Assembly: GCA_964632365.1 (NCBI GenBank)
Contig: CAZWDR010000142.1
Location: forward strand, 1 to 5,730
Origin: ZC4RG30 sp964632365
GTDB lineage: Bacteria > Pseudomonadota > Gammaproteobacteria > Steroidobacterales > Steroidobacteraceae
Length of the DNA stretch: 5,730 nucleotides
Direction: 5' to 3'
A program made the position numbers and the translations under genes. This document shows, piece by piece, positions 4,764 through 5,730 of the stretch. The notes below the pieces were generated by a model. The model worked only from the letters and a program-made list of their open reading frames with translations, searched no databases and was not told where the DNA came from. Every line of letters begins with the position of its first letter. The first letter of the stretch is position 1.

Positions 4764-5730
4764 ATGGCTGATGTAACCGTCACGCAATTTGCCGATGTAC
4801 TGAAGGTGCCCGTGGACCGGCTGCTGGTGCAGCTGGAGCAGGCCGGCATCTCCGTGTCCGGCGCCGACGACAAGATCAGCGACGAGGCAAAGATGGAACT
4901 GCTGACGCACCTGCGTCGCAGCCACGGCAGCGCCTCGGGCGATGACGCCTCGCCGCGCAAGATCACGCTCAAGCGCAAGACGCAGAGCGAGCTGAAGCTG
5001 GCGAGCCCGCAGGGTCGCGCGCGCACCGTCAACGTCGAGGTGCGCGTGAAGCGCACCTACGTGAAGCGCGATGTGCTCGAGGAGCAGGCGCGCGCGCAGA
5101 ACGAGCAGGCCGAGGCCCGGCGCCGCGAGCTGGAAGCCGCGCAGCAGGCCGAGGTCGAGAAGGTCGAAGCCGAGCGCCGCGAGCAGCAGCGCCTCGACGA
5201 GGAAAACCGCCGCCGCCTCGAGGAAGAGCAGCAGCGCGCCCGCCAGGCCGAGGAATCCCGCCGCGCGCAGGAGCAGCGCGAGCGCGACGAGGCCGAGCGC
5301 GAGAAGACTCGACCCGCCGCGGCCGCGCCGCCACCGGCTGCGCCTCCGGCGCCGCCCCCGCCGGTGCGGACCGAGACCCGCGCGCCCGCGCACACGCCCG
5401 GTGTGGCGCGCGCCCCGGGTGCGCCCGACGCCTCGCGGGGCACCCGCTATGGCCGGCAGGAACTGCACGTCGCCGGCGACGCCAACCGCTTCCGCAAGAA
5501 GAAGCACACGCGCTTCCGCGGCCGGCCGACGGCCGATGGCGAGCAGAAGCACGGCTTCGAGATGCCCACCGCGCCAGTGCGTCGCCAGGTGCCGGTCAGT
5601 GCCACGGTCACCGTGGCCGAACTGGCGCAGCGCATGGCCGTGAAGGCCCCCGAGGTCATCAAGGTGCTGATGGGGCTGGGCGTGATGGCCACCATCAACC
5701 AGTCGATCGACCAGGACACCGCGGTGCTGG
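4764..5730 (+). CDS. infB: Translation initiation factor IF2, N-terminal part
   Basis: 322 codons are visible and the gene continues past the right edge. IF2 is the GTPase that brings initiator fMet-tRNA to the ribosome. Domain order is as follows. IF2_N copy 1 is at about 1-52 (TVTQFADVLKVPVDRLLVQL). The IF2-associated domain is at about 64-102 (PRKITLKRKTQSELKL, VNVEVRVKRTYVKR). A highly charged Glu/Arg/Gln/Ala stretch, probably a long helix, covers about 104-182, and a Pro/Ala-rich linker about 183-222. A basic patch follows (about 241-254, with FRKKKHTRFRGR). IF2_N copy 2 runs from about 277 to the edge (VTVAELAQRMAVKAPEVIKVLMGLG). The G domain lies outside the window. The ATG at 4764 has GGGAG 8 nt upstream and is 19 bp after the nusA stop, so it is cotranscribed. 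Whether a shorter IF2 form starts internally, as in E. coli, cannot be judged here. Confidence 0.97.
   Translation, partial: MADVTVTQFADVLKVPVDRLLVQLEQAGISVSGADDKISDEAKMELLTHLRRSHGSASGDDASPRKITLKRKTQSELKLASPQGRARTVNVEVRVKRTYVKRDVLEEQARAQNEQAEARRRELEAAQQAEVEKVEAERREQQRLDEENRRRLEEEQQRARQAEESRRAQEQRERDEAEREKTRPAAAAPPPAAPPAPPPPVRTETRAPAHTPGVARAPGAPDASRGTRYGRQELHVAGDANRFRKKKHTRFRGRPTADGEQKHGFEMPTAPVRRQVPVSATVTVAELAQRMAVKAPEVIKVLMGLGVMATINQSIDQDTAVL

Noticed and set aside
3104..5056. 650-codon open frame on the minus strand, antisense to nusA
   Set aside because: It is a by-product of high GC and codon bias opposite a well-conserved gene. The translation is compositionally odd, has no recognisable domain, and runs through rimP, nusA and infB.
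5073..5310. Low-complexity Glu/Arg/Gln/Ala segment of infB as a tandem repeat
   Set aside because: It is the charged linker normal for IF2 of proteobacteria; no exact nucleotide repeat unit is visible.

Overview
The window is GC-rich, densely coding DNA. It carries the core operon rimP-nusA-infB in its usual order, next to a small cassette of exported proteins. NusA has two C-terminal acidic repeats and IF2 has a long, charged, E. coli-style N-terminal region. Together with the very high GC, this points to a gammaproteobacterium, perhaps of the Nevskiales/Steroidobacterales/Xanthomonadales type. That placement is inferred from sequence style; no database search was possible.

Left half (1-2510). 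The window opens inside a PQQ-dependent sugar (sorbosone-type) dehydrogenase gene on the + strand, of which only the C-terminal part is present. It meets tail to tail a two-gene minus-strand unit (1669 down to 846) encoding two paralogous secreted DUF6152-type proteins; the two converging genes overlap by 4 bp in a CTAG. An 82-bp divergent intergenic region separates this unit from a + strand gene (1752-2510) for another exported protein of unknown function. All three complete genes here encode signal peptides, so the cassette looks periplasmic or extracellular, as many PQQ dehydrogenases are.

Middle (2511-2714). This non-coding region is highly structured. It has a good sigma70-like promoter (TTTACG-N17-TAGAAT), an interrupted 15-bp inverted repeat overlapping the -10 box, an 11-bp perfect hairpin and an intrinsic terminator directly before rimP. 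The 5' arm of the 11-bp hairpin can also pair over 10 bases with the 5' arm of the terminator, which makes a textbook antiterminator alternative. No promoter is evident between the terminator and rimP, so the operon probably depends on read-through. I read the region as an attenuator leader, analogous to the rimP leader known in other gammaproteobacteria.

Right half (2715-5730). rimP (30S maturation), nusA (transcription elongation, termination and antitermination) and infB (translation initiation factor IF2) are closely packed. rimP and nusA overlap by ATGA, and 19 bp separate nusA from infB. RimP has an unusual insertion of about 20 residues in its N-terminal domain. infB runs off the right edge before the GTPase domain. 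Because NusA itself acts at hairpins and terminators, a switchable terminator in its own leader would suit autogenous control.
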